Below the pieces are notes generated by a model. That model had not been told where the DNA came from. It ran no database searches and worked only from the letters and a program-made list of their open reading frames with translations. Made by a program: the position numbers and the translations under genes. Shown one piece after another: positions 1 to 6,440 of a stretch of DNA of 7,882 nt (its first letter is position 1; each line of letters starts with the position of its first letter). The stretch lies in NCBI GenBank assembly GCA_050013395.1, contig JBEKFI010000139.1, forward strand, positions 1 to 7,882, given 5' to 3'. The stretch is from JBEKZD01 sp050013395 (GTDB lineage Bacteria; Verrucomicrobiota; Verrucomicrobiia; Palsa-1439).

Positions 1-1476
1 GGGCGTGTGTGTGCGCCATTTGTTCGCGCCGAGCACGTCGGTCACGAAGAAACCCGCCAGCATCGCGACGAAGAATGTCCCGGGCCCGTCGTAGAACACG
101 TACGGCGCCCGGATCTCCTCGAAGAGCGGCACGGCGGCCAGAATCGGGAACGCGGGCAAGAACAGAAACGCTGCCAGCGCGCCCACCGCCCAGAGGCATT
201 TGCGCGGTGCGGTCAGCTTGCTGCGGTAGAACATCCCCAAGAAGGCAAGCATCGCTGCCAAGGACAACAGGACAGCCCAGCGAATCGGGGCCGGCGTGCC
301 GTCGAGTCCGAAGATCGCCTGTGCGGTTTGCCAGTTGGCCTGCCAGACTGTGCTCGGACCGCACGCGAGCATGACGCTCACCAACAGCACGCCGATGAAA
401 AACCAGAACAAGCTGCGATTCACGCGTCGGTGATTCCACAGCGCCGTCATGGCCAGCACGGCCAGCAGCGCCAGCCCTGCGTATTTCTCAGGCGACTCGG
501 ACGTCAGTGAGAACAGGCGCTGGAGGCTTTCGCGCATGCGGTTGGCCTCTTCCTGCGTGGTCGGATGGAAGGCTTGGGCCTGCAATTCTCGCGAGAGTTC
601 ACTGGTGGTCGCAGTGGTAATCGCTCCGTCGCGGTCCACCAGCGCGAGCAGGCTCTTGAACGCGTAGCCGTGCTGCCAACCGATCAACTGTTCGTGTTCG
701 CCCGACAGCAGCTTCACGTATTTGGATTCCACCAATCCCGGGGCAATGAGCGCCGCGCACAGGCCAACGGTCACAACGCCAAGCCGCGCGAGCGTGCGTG
801 CTGTTGCCCGCCAAGCGGCCCGTGGCTCGCGAGGCCAGAGCCAGTACACGAGATAACCGAAGAGGAAGACGGCGTGGACGAAGGCCATCTTGTTGTGCGT
901 CCACAGCAAGCCGAACGCAGACAGGCTGCACCAGAAGATGTCGCGGAAGCGCCCCGTTTCCAGCGCGCGGGCGAACAGCCAGAACGTCAGTGGCATGAAC
1001 GGCATGAACACGATCACGCCGAGGTGTTCTGCACCCGCTGCGCGAATAATTTGTTCGGGATGCAGCAGAAACGCGATCGCCGCCAACGCCGCGGCCCACT
1101 CGTTCCTCAGGAAATACCGCGCACAGAAATACATTGCCACCGCGCCGCCGAAGACCGCGAGGAGCGCCGTGAGCTTCACTGCGGCGTGCACGTTACAGAA
1201 CAACGCGAAGAACAAACTCGGCAGGAGATAAAAACCTTGCGAGTGATTAAGCCCATAGCTCGAACCGCTCATGTAGTACGGCGTCCACCACGGCAAATAG
1301 TGATGCTGTGCGAGTTCGCGACGGATGTCCCAGAGGCGTGAAACGAATCCTCCGAATTCCCTGTTGCTATACCCGAGCGGCAACCAGTGCGCGCCGAGCC
1401 AGACGCAGTACGCGAGCGCGGCCGCCAGCGTGATCCAAAGAGCGAGGCGTTGCGGCTTGCTGTCGGCGGGATGCAT
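1..1476 (-). CDS. Multi-pass membrane protein, GT-C / YfhO / PTPS-related type (partial, C-terminus off the left edge)
   Basis: An open minus-strand frame of 492 codons runs from ATG at 1476 to the window edge without a stop. The translation is an integral membrane protein with roughly 11-12 hydrophobic segments (about residues 11-33, 82-118, 127-140, 152-172, 180-214, 230-247, 333-346, 356-371, 399-416, 426-448, 465-480) and a soluble loop at about 250-330. After the first membrane segment lies an acidic, aromatic loop containing LPWWTPYYMSGSSYG (61-75). Near the end comes RAPYVFYDGPGTFFVAMLAG. Both resemble the Px-W-xP...G and R-x-P-x-R-F regions of large YfhO/PTPS-related membrane proteins, which share a fold with GT-C lipid-sugar-dependent glycosyltransferases. 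The start is fixed: an in-frame TAG, the stop of the upstream gene, lies 12 bases before it, and no Shine-Dalgarno is visible, which suggests translational coupling. Context suggests a role in surface glycan assembly. The family is judged from pattern memory; substrate and activity are unknown. Confidence 0.75.
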   Translation of the reverse strand, partial: MHPADSKPQRLALWITLAAALAYCVWLGAHWLPLGYSNREFGGFVSRLWDIRRELAQHHYLPWWTPYYMSGSSYGLNHSQGFYLLPSLFFALFCNVHAAVKLTALLAVFGGAVAMYFCARYFLRNEWAAALAAIAFLLHPEQIIRAAGAEHLGVIVFMPFMPLTFWLFARALETGRFRDIFWCSLSAFGLLWTHNKMAFVHAVFLFGYLVYWLWPREPRAAWRATARTLARLGVVTVGLCAALIAPGLVESKYVKLLSGEHEQLIGWQHGYAFKSLLALVDRDGAITTATTSELSRELQAQAFHPTTQEEANRMRESLQRLFSLTSESPEKYAGLALLAVLAMTALWNHRRVNRSLFWFFIGVLLVSVMLACGPSTVWQANWQTAQAIFGLDGTPAPIRWAVLLSLAAMLAFLGMFYRSKLTAPRKCLWAVGALAAFLFLPAFPILAAVPLFEEIRAPYVFYDGPGTFFVAMLAGFFVTDVLGANKWRTHTP

Positions 1477-1488
1477 GGGTGCTTGCGG

Positions 1489-2484
1489 CTAACCGCTGCT
1501 CAGTTTTTTCACCCAATAGCGGTACAGGTCGGACAAGGTTTGCTCGATGGGAATCTCGGTGCGCCAGCCCGTCTTCTCGCGGAGACGCGCGGTGTCACCA
1601 ATCTGAACCTGAATGTCGATCGGACGATACAGTTTCTCGGACACCTTCTTCTCGACGCCCTTGAGACCGGAGATTTCAATGAGTTTATCTGTGAAAAACT
1701 CCATCTTTTTGACCGAGCCCATGTCACCACAGACATTGTAGGCTGCACCATTATCGTGGTTCTGCATCAAGAGATAATAGGCCCGGACACAATCGCGAAC
1801 GTCAATGACGACGCGCTGCGTCTGGAGATTGCCGACGGGCAGAACGCGGTCCTTGACCTTGCCCGTGGCCATCAATGCGAGATAGTACGCGTCCCAAGAG
1901 ATGGAAAACTTCTTCCCGCGGCGTGGTCCCGTGTGCGAGAACGCACGGGTAATGTAGCCATTCAAGTAGCCGTTGCGGCAGCGCTCCTGCATGTACAGGT
2001 CAACGGAGGCCTTGCTGGTCGCATAAGGGTTGGATGGGACCAACGGCGAACTCTCCTTCAAAACGCCAACGGTCTTGCCGGAGTCGCCATAAACCTCGGA
2101 CGTCGAGCAGAACATGAAGGAGCAGTTCTTTTGGTGTCGCTGAACGACATCGATCAGGTTGACCGAGCCTTGTACGTTGCTCGCGAACGTGCCAACGGGA
2201 TCAACAAAACTGGTCGGCGGATGGCTCTGGGCAGCCAGGTGGAACACGCCATCATATTGGTGGGAGGAAAAAACCCGATTCAGCGAGTGATATTCCAGCA
2301 GATCACCGTAATGAAAGGTGATTCTGTCCAGTTCCTCTGCATCCAGAACGTCCAACAAATCTATTTCGCGGCCGTTGCTCTCGCGCACCAGGGCGTGGAC
2401 GCTGTGGCCTTCCTTCAACAGCAACTGCGCCAGATGCGGCCCGGCAAATCCCGTGATTCCCGTGATAAAATAGTTCATGCACAT
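1489..2484 (-). CDS. NAD(P)-dependent sugar dehydratase/reductase, extended SDR (Gmd/Rmd group)
   Basis: This 331-residue protein is a nucleotide-sugar enzyme of the extended short-chain dehydrogenase family. It has the Rossmann motif GITGFAG (9-15), GDL at 60-62, HLAAQSH (82-88), the catalytic STSE (127-130), and YATSK with Y154 and K158. RAFSHTGPRRG (180-190) closely matches the HTGPRR signature of GDP-mannose 4,6-dehydratase (Gmd). However, the C-terminal half (GNLQTQRVVIDVRDCVRAY at 218-236, RPIDIQVQIGDTARLREKTGW at 287-307) reads more like GDP-4-keto-6-deoxymannose reductase (Rmd), and 331 residues is short for Gmd (about 370). The enzyme probably works on GDP-mannose or its 4-keto-6-deoxy derivative, making a deoxyhexose such as rhamnose for a surface polysaccharide. 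It lies 40 bases after the GT9 gene and 12 bases before the membrane protein gene. A second in-frame ATG at 2478 is an equally good start, being 6 bases from AAGGA. Confidence 0.88.
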   Translation of the reverse strand: MCMNYFITGITGFAGPHLAQLLLKEGHSVHALVRESNGREIDLLDVLDAEELDRITFHYGDLLEYHSLNRVFSSHQYDGVFHLAAQSHPPTSFVDPVGTFASNVQGSVNLIDVVQRHQKNCSFMFCSTSEVYGDSGKTVGVLKESSPLVPSNPYATSKASVDLYMQERCRNGYLNGYITRAFSHTGPRRGKKFSISWDAYYLALMATGKVKDRVLPVGNLQTQRVVIDVRDCVRAYYLLMQNHDNGAAYNVCGDMGSVKKMEFFTDKLIEISGLKGVEKKVSEKLYRPIDIQVQIGDTARLREKTGWRTEIPIEQTLSDLYRYWVKKLSSG

Positions 2485-2493
2485 TCCTTTCCT
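2485..2493 (-). promoter_or_regulatory. Ribosome binding site of the SDR gene
   Basis: Reading the minus strand, AGGAAAGGA lies directly before ATG 2484. The first AGGA is 5 bases from ATG 2484, and the second (AAGGA) is 6 bases from ATG 2478. Both spacings are workable, so the protein could begin MCMNYF or MNYF. This is the clearest Shine-Dalgarno in the window. Confidence 0.6.
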
Positions 2494-2524
2494 AATGGTT
2501 GACCTGACGACGGAAGCTGTCGTC

Positions 2525-3655
2525 TCACATCTTCACCAGCTTCAACAATTGCCGCGCCGCCTTCTCGACATCCTCGACCGGCAATTCGCGGACACATGCA
2601 TAGTCGAGCTTGGCCGGACAGTCAAGTGGGCGGCTGGAGTAATAAAAGCACGGACTGCAAGGCAGATGCCGGCTCACCACGACCACCTCGGTCTTCCACG
2701 GGCCGTCCCAGACGGAATTGGTCGGGCCGTAAATGGAGACGCACGGCACGCGGCAGGCGGCCGCGGTGTGCATCAGACCGGAGTCGTTGCTCAAAAAGAT
2801 GTGGCAGCGGCGCATCAGCCCGGCCACGACGCGCATCGGCAGACGGTCGGCGATCACCACCCGCTCGCGCCCGGCACCGATGCCAGCGAGGACGGCGTTA
2901 TTGATCTCCACATCGCGCGGCCCTTGAAAAATCAGGAACCGCGTCCCGGGCTGCTCGGCGGCCAGACGGTTGAGCAATTCGGCGAAGCGCGCTGCAGGCC
3001 AGAGCCGGTTTTGCTGGTTTTTCAGCGAATTGCAGCCGGCATGGAGGCCAACCAGCAGCGCGGCGTCGCGCAGGCCGTGCTCCATCAAAAACCGCTCCGC
3101 CGTTTCCAGCCCCTCGGGCGGCACGCGGTAAAGTAAGTCCTGCGGCAACATCCGCCAGTCCACCCCGAGTACCGTGCCCGCCCAGCGCAGGTTCTCCTCC
3201 ACGGCGTGCAGCGACGGGTCTTCATCGAGCACGATGTGATTGAGTCCCGGCAGATTCATGCGGCGCTGCCGCTGGTAGCGGAAGCCGATGCGTTGCTGTC
3301 CGCAGGCGACGAAGTTCAGCACGTTGTAGCCGAGCCGGTTCATCGCGTAAGGGATGATGCTGATGTCGAAGCGTTCCCGGCGCAGCCGCGCTGCCTGCGA
3401 AAAAACCTCCCGCTTCGACATGCCGATGAACGGGATCAACCGCACATCAGTGGCCAGTTCCTGGTCGCGCAGATACTCCGCCACCCACGGCAGCATCGTC
3501 ACCAGCGTCAACCGAAACCGCTCCGGCGCTGCCGCCAGCGCCGCCAGCGCCGGCGACGCCATAATGACGTCTCCAAGCCCGGACAGACAAAACACCAACA
3601 CTCGTTGTGGTTGTTGCGGTTGCATTGTCATGTGGACGATCCATCGCGCGGACAC
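2525..3655 (-). CDS. Glycosyltransferase family 9 (heptosyltransferase-type)
   Basis: This 376-residue protein is a GT-B fold transferase of family GT9, whose members add heptose (ADP-heptose donor) or related sugars to the LPS inner core at the cytoplasmic face of the inner membrane. It shows the N-terminal acceptor-side motif SGLGDVIMASPAL (25-37, with the usual catalytic-base-type Asp at 29), LVGLHAGCN (201-209) opening the second Rossmann domain, LWPAARFAELLNRLA (218-232), and the diagnostic donor-site motif NDSGLMHTAAA (290-300) followed by GPTN (310-313). Four cysteines near the C-terminus (333, 336, 346, 354) match a CxxC...C...C pattern often seen in this family. The listed start is GTG, chosen because AAGG lies 6 bases upstream. 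ATG codons at 3631 and 3625 are alternatives and would place the start just before the first beta strand. It is the first gene of the surface-glycan operon. The exact sugar cannot be told from sequence. Confidence 0.92.
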   Translation of the reverse strand: MSARWIVHMTMQPQQPQRVLVFCLSGLGDVIMASPALAALAAAPERFRLTLVTMLPWVAEYLRDQELATDVRLIPFIGMSKREVFSQAARLRRERFDISIIPYAMNRLGYNVLNFVACGQQRIGFRYQRQRRMNLPGLNHIVLDEDPSLHAVEENLRWAGTVLGVDWRMLPQDLLYRVPPEGLETAERFLMEHGLRDAALLVGLHAGCNSLKNQQNRLWPAARFAELLNRLAAEQPGTRFLIFQGPRDVEINNAVLAGIGAGRERVVIADRLPMRVVAGLMRRCHIFLSNDSGLMHTAAACRVPCVSIYGPTNSVWDGPWKTEVVVVSRHLPCSPCFYYSSRPLDCPAKLDYACVRELPVEDVEKAARQLLKLVKM

Positions 3656-3658
3656 CCG

Positions 3659-3665
3659 CCACCTT
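3659..3665 (-). promoter_or_regulatory. Candidate ribosome binding site for the GT9 GTG start
   Basis: On the minus strand AAGGTGG precedes GTG 3655, with 6 bases between AAGG and the start codon. This is the reason for preferring the GTG over the ATG at 3631, which has only a weak GGA upstream. Confidence 0.4.
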
Positions 3666-3725
3666 GGGAAAGAAGGCTAACATGCCTGCAACGGAAGAGC
3701 AAGCATTGCCAACCGCCGGACTGAA

Positions 3726-3755
3726 TTGACTGCTTCTCCCTCCCGTTGCTATAAT
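3726..3755 (+). promoter_or_regulatory. Near-consensus sigma70 promoter of the aminopeptidase gene
   Basis: TTGACT at 3726-3731 (5 of 6 to the -35 consensus) is followed by an 18-base spacer and a perfect TATAAT at 3750-3755. Transcription would begin about 6-7 bases further on, near 3761-3763, only 2-4 bases before ATG 3765. No Shine-Dalgarno precedes that ATG, so the mRNA would be essentially leaderless. The promoter lies in the 109-base gap between the divergent GT9 and aminopeptidase genes. No comparably good promoter was seen on the opposite strand for the GT9 operon. Confidence 0.75.
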
Positions 3756-3764
3756 GGCGACCCC

Positions 3765-5261
3765 ATGAAGATCAACACCACCACGACGTCCGTCTTCACT
3801 CAGCCTGCGCACGCCATTGTCCTGTTCGCCTTCGAAAAAGAACGCCTCAGCGGCCCGGCCGGCCTCCAAGCCATGCTCCGCCGGGTTGCCGACAAGGAGT
3901 TCAAGGGCGCGGAAAAACAACTGCTGCTGCTTCACACCGCGGGAAAACGCGGCATTCAAGCCGGTCACGTCCTTCTCGCCGGACTTGGCAAGCGCAAAGA
4001 ATTCGACCCGGAGAAAATGCGCCGCGCGATGGGCGCCGTCGTGAAGAAACTTTGCGACGCTGGCATCGATCGGGCCGCCATCCAAGTCGCTTGCGATGAG
4101 CCGGGCTGCTCGACCGATGACTGCATTGCCGCCGTCGTGGACAGTGCTGAGTTGGTCGCCTACAAATTCACCAAGTACAAATCCGACAACGACAAACCCG
4201 TTGAGTTCAAATCGCTGACGCTCTGCCTCCCCGCCAAGTGCAACCTTCGTGAGGTAAAGGCGCTCGTGACACGCAGGCAGATCATCGCCCAGTCCGCCAA
4301 CTATGCGCGCGACATCGCCAACTTGCCGGGCAACGTCGTGTTCCCCGCGATCCTCGCCGATCACGCCCGGCACCTTGCCGAAGAAAACAACTTGAAATGC
4401 ACGGTGCTTGGCAAGACCGCCCTTGAAGAGAGCGGATTTGGCGGTTTACTGGCCGTCGGCGGCGGCAGCGCTCACGAGCCGCACCTGATCGTCCTCGAAT
4501 ACTCCGGCAGCCCCACGAAAGACGCGGCGCCCATCGCGCTTGTCGGCAAAGCGATCACGTTTGACTCCGGCGGCATCTCGATCAAACCCAGCGAGAAGAT
4601 GGACGAGATGAAATTCGACAAGTGCGGTGGCGTTGCCATCCTCGGCGCGATGCGCGCCATTGCGCGGCTCAAGCTCCCGCTCAATGTCATCGGTGTCATC
4701 TCTGCCGCGGAGAACATGCCCAGTTCCACCAGCTATCGCCCCGGCGACATCGTCACGAGCTATCCCGGCCCGGACAAACGCGGCGTCACGATCGAGGTTC
4801 TCAATACCGACGCCGAAGGCCGCATTGTGCTCGGTGACGCGCTTGCCTACGCCCGCGAACGGAAGCCGCAAGCGATCATCGACTTCGCCACGCTCACCGG
4901 GGCCTGCGTCGTCGCGCTTGGCACGTACGCCGCCGGCCTCTTCGGCAGCGACGAACTTCTGCTGGAAAGAATCCGCGCCGCCGGCGAGCGCACCGGCGAA
5001 CGCGTCTGGCCGTTGCCGCTCTGGCAGGAATATAAAGACAAGATCAAGAGCGACGTTGCCGACATCAAGAACACTGGCGGCCGCGAAGGTGGCGCGATCA
5101 CAGCGGCAGCGTTCCTCGAAAAGTACGTCGGCAACACGCCGTGGGCGCACATCGACATCGCCGGCACCGCGTGGACGACCGAAGAACGCCCCTACTACGC
5201 CAAGGGCGCGACCGGCTTCGGCGTGCGTCTATTGCTGGAACTGCTCAGTGGCTGGCGCTGA
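3765..5261 (+). CDS. pepA: Leucyl aminopeptidase (peptidase family M17)
   Basis: This 498-residue cytosolic metallo-exopeptidase removes N-terminal residues, especially leucine, from peptides during protein turnover, and is usually a hexamer with two metal ions per subunit. The less conserved N-terminal domain covers about residues 1-160 and the catalytic domain 165-498. The catalytic residues are all visible: K262 and D267 in VGKAITFDSGG, K274 in ISIKP, D285 in MKFDKCGG, and D349, E351 and R353 in the family signature NTDAEGRI (347-354). These correspond to E. coli PepA K270, D275, K282, D293, D352, E354 and R356. A short insertion (PDKRG, about 336-340) before the signature explains the changed offset. 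Length is typical. The start at ATG 3765 is preferred over an in-frame TTG at 3726, because the TTG lies inside the -35 box. It stands alone, divergent from the glycan genes. Some PepA proteins also bind DNA; nothing here indicates that. Confidence 0.96.
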   Translation: MKINTTTTSVFTQPAHAIVLFAFEKERLSGPAGLQAMLRRVADKEFKGAEKQLLLLHTAGKRGIQAGHVLLAGLGKRKEFDPEKMRRAMGAVVKKLCDAGIDRAAIQVACDEPGCSTDDCIAAVVDSAELVAYKFTKYKSDNDKPVEFKSLTLCLPAKCNLREVKALVTRRQIIAQSANYARDIANLPGNVVFPAILADHARHLAEENNLKCTVLGKTALEESGFGGLLAVGGGSAHEPHLIVLEYSGSPTKDAAPIALVGKAITFDSGGISIKPSEKMDEMKFDKCGGVAILGAMRAIARLKLPLNVIGVISAAENMPSSTSYRPGDIVTSYPGPDKRGVTIEVLNTDAEGRIVLGDALAYARERKPQAIIDFATLTGACVVALGTYAAGLFGSDELLLERIRAAGERTGERVWPLPLWQEYKDKIKSDVADIKNTGGREGGAITAAAFLEKYVGNTPWAHIDIAGTAWTTEERPYYAKGATGFGVRLLLELLSGWR

Positions 5262-5378
5262 ACGGTGAGACGTGCGCGGGTGGAAGATAACGACGACGGC
5301 GATGACCGCGACCAGAATGCTGAGGATGAAAAATCCCCACGCCGTCACGTTCTCTTTGAATTCGCGGCTCAGTTTCAT
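5229..5378 (-). CDS. Small single-pass membrane protein, unknown function
   Basis: A 49-residue minus-strand reading frame starts at ATG 5378 and ends with TAG at 5229-5231. It has a charged N-terminus (MKLSREFKEN), one strongly hydrophobic segment at about residues 14-32 (WGFFILSILVAVIAVVVIF), and a polar tail ending TEQFQQ. Codons in the membrane segment favour G or C at the third position, as in the neighbouring real genes, which argues for genuine coding. It fills most of the gap between pepA and purC, overlaps the pepA 3' end by 33 bases on the opposite strand, and diverges from purC. No Shine-Dalgarno is visible before the ATG. The same frame stays open further upstream, antisense to purC, but that extension has no protein-like character. 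No family is recognised, and a chance hydrophobic frame cannot be excluded. Confidence 0.5.
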   Translation of the reverse strand: MKLSREFKENVTAWGFFILSILVAVIAVVVIFHPRTSHRSAPATEQFQQ

Positions 5379-5408
5379 GGAATGCGCGGGTTTTAGGCGA
5401 GCTTTGTC

Positions 5409-6440
5409 ATGACCACAATCACACGACTCAATCTGCCCGGCGTGCCCAAACTGAAAAGCGGCAAGGTGCGCGAAATCTTCGACCTCGGCGACGCGCTGCT
5501 GTTCGTGGCGACGGACCGTCTCAGCGCGTTCGACGTGATCCTGCCGAACCCGATTCCCGAAAAGGGCCGCGTGCTCACCGCGCTGAGCGAGTTCTGGTTC
5601 AAGAAAACCCGGCACATCGTCGAGAACCATTTCATCACGAGCGATTTCGAAACAATCTGTGAGCGTTGTAGCGGCGCTTCTGCGAAGCGCCGTGGACAGG
5701 AATCTGCGCTTCACAGAAGCGCAGCTACAGAAGAATTGGAATCACTCGAGGGCTGCTCAATGCTGGTGCGGAAATGCAATCCGCTCGCGATCGAGTGCGT
5801 CGTGCGCGGTTACCTCGCAGGTTCAGGCTGGAAGGAATACAAACAGAGCCGCACCGTCTGCAGCATTCGCCTGCCCGACGGGCTTGTCGAATCGAGCAAG
5901 CTTCCCGAACCGATCTTCACGCCCGCGACGAAAGCCGAAACGGGCCACGACGAAAACATCGACTTCGCGCGCACGGCGGGCATCGTTGGCAAGAAGGTCG
6001 CGGCGCAAGTGCGTGATTTGTCCATTGCGCTCTACAAATTCGCCGCCGACTACGCGCTGAAGCGCGGCATCATCATCGCCGACACGAAGTTTGAGTTTGG
6101 CATTGTCCCTGATGCTGTAGCGGCGGTCTATGACCGCCGTCGGGCCCAAGAAACGGAGTCGGCGCTCGTTCACCCCGAAAGCTTTCGGGGCAGGGAGCGC
6201 CGCTACAACGGGCAGCTTCTCCTGATCGACGAGGCGCTCACGCCCGACAGTTCCCGGTTTTGGCCGGCCGACTCGTACGCGGCGGGCAAACCGCAACCCA
6301 GCTTTGATAAACAGTTCGTCCGCGATTATCTGGAGACGCTGGACTGGAACAAGCAGCCGCCCGGTCCCGTCCTGCCCGACGAGATCGTCCGCAAGACGAG
6401 CGAAAAATACCTCGAAGCGCTGAAGCGACTTACCACATAG
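5409..6440 (+). CDS. purC: Phosphoribosylaminoimidazole-succinocarboxamide (SAICAR) synthase carrying two in-frame palindromic-repeat insertions
   Basis: PurC joins aspartate to CAIR using ATP in purine biosynthesis, in the cytosol. Family motifs are clear: KSGKVREIFDLGD (16-28, nucleotide-binding loop), ATDRLSAFDV (34-43), SMLVRK (117-122), IECVVRGYLAGSGWKEY (128-144), PIFTPATKAE (168-177), HDENI (180-184), ADTKFEFG (224-231) and IDEALTPDSSRFWP (273-286). At 343 residues it is longer than usual. The excess lies in two blocks that break conserved stretches: residues 87-107 between ICER and EELESLEG, and residues 236-267 between FEFGIVPD and GQLLLIDE. Both are encoded by palindromic repeats and keep the frame. 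Removing them leaves 290 residues, normal for this PurC type. The core motifs are undamaged, so the enzyme is probably active. The start at ATG 5409 has no strong Shine-Dalgarno. It is unlinked to other purine genes here. Confidence 0.95.
   Translation: MTTITRLNLPGVPKLKSGKVREIFDLGDALLFVATDRLSAFDVILPNPIPEKGRVLTALSEFWFKKTRHIVENHFITSDFETICERCSGASAKRRGQESALHRSAATEELESLEGCSMLVRKCNPLAIECVVRGYLAGSGWKEYKQSRTVCSIRLPDGLVESSKLPEPIFTPATKAETGHDENIDFARTAGIVGKKVAAQVRDLSIALYKFAADYALKRGIIIADTKFEFGIVPDAVAAVYDRRRAQETESALVHPESFRGRERRYNGQLLLIDEALTPDSSRFWPADSYAAGKPQPSFDKQFVRDYLETLDWNKQPPGPVLPDEIVRKTSEKYLEALKRLTT
5667..5729 (+). repeat. Palindromic repeat element 1, inserted in-frame in purC
   Basis: This 63-base element opens with TGTAG and closes with CTACA. 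It contains two perfect 9-bp hairpins with 3-base loops: CGGCGCTTC (5672-5680) with GAAGCGCCG (5684-5692), and CTGCGCTTC (5704-5712) with GAAGCGCAG (5716-5724). An 11-base spacer separates them. The whole resembles a REP doublet (REPIN) in inverted arrangement. It is an exact multiple of three and is read as 21 codons (C87-T107) with no stop, adding a Ser/Ala/Arg-rich peptide. It interrupts the ICER...EELE region, which is continuous in ordinary SAICAR synthases. No convincing target-site duplication is visible. Confidence 0.88.
6114..6209 (+). repeat. Palindromic repeat element 2, inserted in-frame in purC
   Basis: This 96-base insertion lies exactly between the codons for FEFGIVPD and GQLLLIDE. 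Its core (6116-6207) again opens with TGTAGC and closes with GCTACA. Hairpin A is CGGCGGTC (6121-6128) with GACCGCCG (6132-6139), loop TAT. Hairpin B is CGGCGCTC (6160-6167) with GAGCGCCG (6195-6202), and its loop holds a perfect 18-bp palindrome, CCCCGAAAGCTTTCGGGG (6173-6190). The architecture matches element 1, with a longer spacer and the extra nested palindrome. It encodes 32 residues (A236-N267), rich in Arg and Glu. It is read one base out of phase with element 1 relative to the shared TGTAGC end. Confidence 0.88.

Noticed and set aside
1387..2502. 371-codon plus-strand open frame opposite the SDR gene
   Set aside because: The opposite strand encodes a textbook SDR with all catalytic motifs. 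The plus-strand frame has no recognisable domain and is a shadow.
3656..3720. Promoter for the GT9 operon on the minus strand
   Set aside because: TTGGCA and TGTTAG-like words occur, but the spacing is about 24 bases. No acceptable pair was found.
3726..3764. Upstream TTG start for pepA adding 13 residues
   Set aside because: The TTG is part of the -35 box of a strong promoter, so the extension would lie upstream of the transcription start. The M17 N-terminus begins naturally at ATG 3765.
3447..4373. Long minus-strand open frame across the GT9 start and pepA N-terminal half
   Set aside because: It is antisense to the well-supported pepA and in a frame kept open by GC-rich codons. Its composition is low-complexity Gly/Ala/Val/Arg with no family motifs.
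5356..5383. Possible purC promoter TTGAAT-N16-TGGAAT
   Set aside because: Both boxes match consensus at only 4 of 6 positions, which is too weak to list as a feature, though nothing better was found upstream of purC.
5379..5714. N-terminal extension of the 49-residue membrane protein into a 161-codon frame antisense to purC
   Set aside because: The extension lies opposite a clear purC coding region and across a palindromic element. It has no protein-like features, and ATG 5378 begins exactly where the membrane protein-like sequence starts.
5667..6209. purC as a pseudogene
   Set aside because: Despite two insertions the frame is intact from ATG to TAG, and all conserved motifs are present and correctly ordered.
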